A stretch of 7,047 nucleotides of DNA from Actinomycetota bacterium (GTDB lineage Bacteria > Actinomycetota > Geothermincolia > Fen-727 > Anoxymicrobiaceae), in assembly GCA_016649525.1 (NCBI GenBank), contig JAENXM010000090.1, positions 1-7,047 of the forward strand. The letters run 5' to 3'. The notes beneath the pieces were generated by a model that searched no databases, had not been told where the DNA came from, and was given only the letters and a program-made list of their open reading frames with translations. Below, one piece after another: positions 5,796 to 7,047 of this stretch. Positions within the stretch are counted from its first letter, which is position 1. Every line of letters begins with the position of its first letter. Position numbers and translations under genes: made by a program.

Positions 5796-5801
5796 TATAA
5801 T
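5796..5801 (+). promoter_or_regulatory. Candidate -10 box for the amidase gene
   Basis: A perfect TATAAT lies in the divergent region, about 110 bases before the amidase start. No recognisable -35 hexamer stands 16-18 bases upstream and the extended -10 TG is misplaced, so the promoter would be weak or activator-dependent. The rest of 5745-5911 shows no RNA or convincing gene. Confidence 0.3.
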
Positions 5802-5911
5802 CTTCAGTTGAACCGTGGTCGAATGAGTTAAGAATGTCCAGGCCAGACCCGATCCCCGGCGCGCATCCGGCAACAGGACCGTGCGGGAAGGGACAGGAGG
5901 CCGGAGGGTAA

Positions 5912-7006
5912 GTGAAACTATTCAGGCAGGGAAGCAGCGGGCGGGAGGTCAGGGACATACAGAGCCGCCTGGTCACCGCCGGTTTCCTGGACAGGGATTG
6001 TGAAGAGATCGAAAAGGAGCTCTTCGGGCCGTTGACCGACTCGGCATTGCGGGCGTTCCAGCAACAGAGAGGGGTGATCGCCGACGGCATAGTAGGCCCC
6101 GAGACCTGGAGGTCCCTGGTGGAGGCGAGCCGCGCCATCGGCAGCCGCTTCCTTTACCTCACAGAGCCGCCGTTCCGGGGCGATGACGTCGCCGAACTCC
6201 AGAGGCGGCTGAACGCACTCGGCTTCTACAGCGGCAAGGAGGACGGAATCTTCGACGATGATACAACGCTGGCTGTGGAGCAGTTCCAGCGCAACCTGGG
6301 CATCCCCGTCGACGGCATAGTTGGGACCAAGACGGTGGAAGCTCTGCTGAGGCTCTCCCGCGTCACCAAGCAGGGCAGCGTCGCGTCCGTACGCGAGACG
6401 GAAAAAGGCCTCCCGGCGGGGGGCATCCGCGGCAGGCGGATCATGGTGGACGCCGGCCACTGCTTCCCCCCGGACCCGGGCGAGGTCGGCCCCGGCGGGC
6501 TCAAGGAGAGCGAGGTCGCCGAACATATAGCCGTGCGTCTTTCAAGGATACTCGTGGAAAAACACGGGGCAGTCGTCATCATGTCGCGACGGCCGGGGGA
6601 GAGTGTCTCCGAAAAGGAACGGGCCTCGCGCGCCAACGAGCAGGGGGTCGAGCTGGTGCTGAGCATCCACCTCAACGCGTCCCAGGACCCGAAAGCGCGC
6701 GGCTCCTCATCCTTTTACTTCGCGAGGGGCCACTACCGCTCCCCGTACGGCTACAGGCTCAGCAACCATCTCCAGGACGAGCTGGTCGAGAGGCTCCACA
6801 CTCCGGACTGCCGGGCACACGGCACCGCCTTCCCTCTTCTAAGGGAGACGAGTATGCCGGTGGTCATAGTCGAACCCGCCTTCATAACGAACCCCGAGGA
6901 AGAAAAGCTCCTCGCCGACGATTCTTTCATCGAAAAAACAGCAATGGCAATCGCCGAAGCGTCCGCGAAATATTTCGAAGGGATCAAATCAAAGGCGGAG
7001 GGCTAG
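5912..7006 (+). CDS. N-acetylmuramoyl-L-alanine amidase-like protein, two PG-binding domains + Amidase_3 (CwlM-like)
   Basis: A 364-residue protein whose family cuts the amide bond between MurNAc and the stem peptide of peptidoglycan. Two peptidoglycan_binding_1 repeats come first: about 7-70 (GSSGREVRDIQSRL to DGIVGPETWRSL) and 89-146 (GDDVAELQRRLNALGFY to DGIVGTKTVEALL). The zinc amidase (Amidase_3) domain covers about 175-358. Expected zinc ligands are His183 (VDAGH), Glu199 (GGLKES) and His253 (SIHLNA), with catalytic Glu321 (VIVEPAF); all are present. No signal peptide or membrane segment is visible. Together with the domain order this resembles mycobacterial CwlM, a cytoplasmic regulator of MurA. 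The start is GTG 5912, with GGAGGG at 5903-5908 spaced 3 nt. An in-frame TAA directly precedes it, so no longer start is possible. It is transcribed divergently from the SRP RNA. Enzyme or regulator cannot be decided here. Confidence 0.92.
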   Translation: MKLFRQGSSGREVRDIQSRLVTAGFLDRDCEEIEKELFGPLTDSALRAFQQQRGVIADGIVGPETWRSLVEASRAIGSRFLYLTEPPFRGDDVAELQRRLNALGFYSGKEDGIFDDDTTLAVEQFQRNLGIPVDGIVGTKTVEALLRLSRVTKQGSVASVRETEKGLPAGGIRGRRIMVDAGHCFPPDPGEVGPGGLKESEVAEHIAVRLSRILVEKHGAVVIMSRRPGESVSEKERASRANEQGVELVLSIHLNASQDPKARGSSSFYFARGHYRSPYGYRLSNHLQDELVERLHTPDCRAHGTAFPLLRETSMPVVIVEPAFITNPEEEKLLADDSFIEKTAMAIAEASAKYFEGIKSKAEG

Positions 7007-7047
7007 CGCCGCGTCCTAGCGGGGCTCGGTGCGGGGAAATGCGCCCC

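Noticed and set aside
5918..6526. A 202-codon minus-strand open frame inside the amidase gene
   Set aside because: It is antisense to conserved PG-binding and amidase motifs and has an Ala/Arg/Pro shadow composition.
7007..7047. Possible terminator after the amidase (GCTAG/CTAGC and GGGGC/GCCCC pairs)
   Set aside because: Stems are only 4-5 bp, loops vary, there is no T-tract, and the window ends before the structure can be judged.

Overview
The window is high-GC bacterial chromosome. Its marker is the minus-strand block SRP RNA > dnaX > ybaB/ebfC > recR, the gene order known from Firmicutes and some deep-branching Gram-positive lineages. The SRP RNA is the long form with an Alu domain. A lipoprotein-like efflux adaptor and an amidase with two peptidoglycan-binding repeats also point to a Gram-positive. 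My best guess is a high-GC Firmicute or an early-branching actinobacterial lineage. That is inference; no gene here fixes the phylum.

Layout, left to right. (1) Bases 3-68, plus strand: the last 21 codons of a probable CPBP-family intramembrane protease. (2) 203-1621: a sigma70-type promoter and a MacA/HlyD-like adaptor of an ABC efflux pump. (3) 1615-1668: a short scrap in another frame resembling the MacB permease, the usual partner of such an adaptor; the rest of that gene is absent. (4) 1676-2626: a complete REP-associated (IS200/IS605-like, HUH) transposase element with 33-bp terminal inverted repeats. It lies between the scrap and the recR stop codon. (5) 2627-5394, minus strand: recR, ybaB and dnaX, tightly packed as an operon read dnaX to recR. 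(6) 5439-5708, minus strand: SRP RNA with its own promoter and a T-tract just after the closing helix. (7) 5745-5911: a divergent intergenic region. (8) 5912-7006, plus strand: an N-acetylmuramoyl-L-alanine amidase-like protein with no signal peptide, resembling mycobacterial CwlM in architecture.

DnaX is the clamp-loader subunit, YbaB a nucleoid-associated protein and RecR a recombination mediator, so the minus-strand operon serves replication and repair beside the protein-targeting RNA. The left third was apparently an export operon (adaptor plus MacB-type ATPase/permease) that lost its second gene, with the REP element now at the break. I see no CRISPR array, tRNA, prophage or defence system. 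The least ordinary features are the macB scrap, the REP element with its leaderless promoter and stop codon inside the inverted repeat, and the apparently cytoplasmic amidase with intact zinc ligands.
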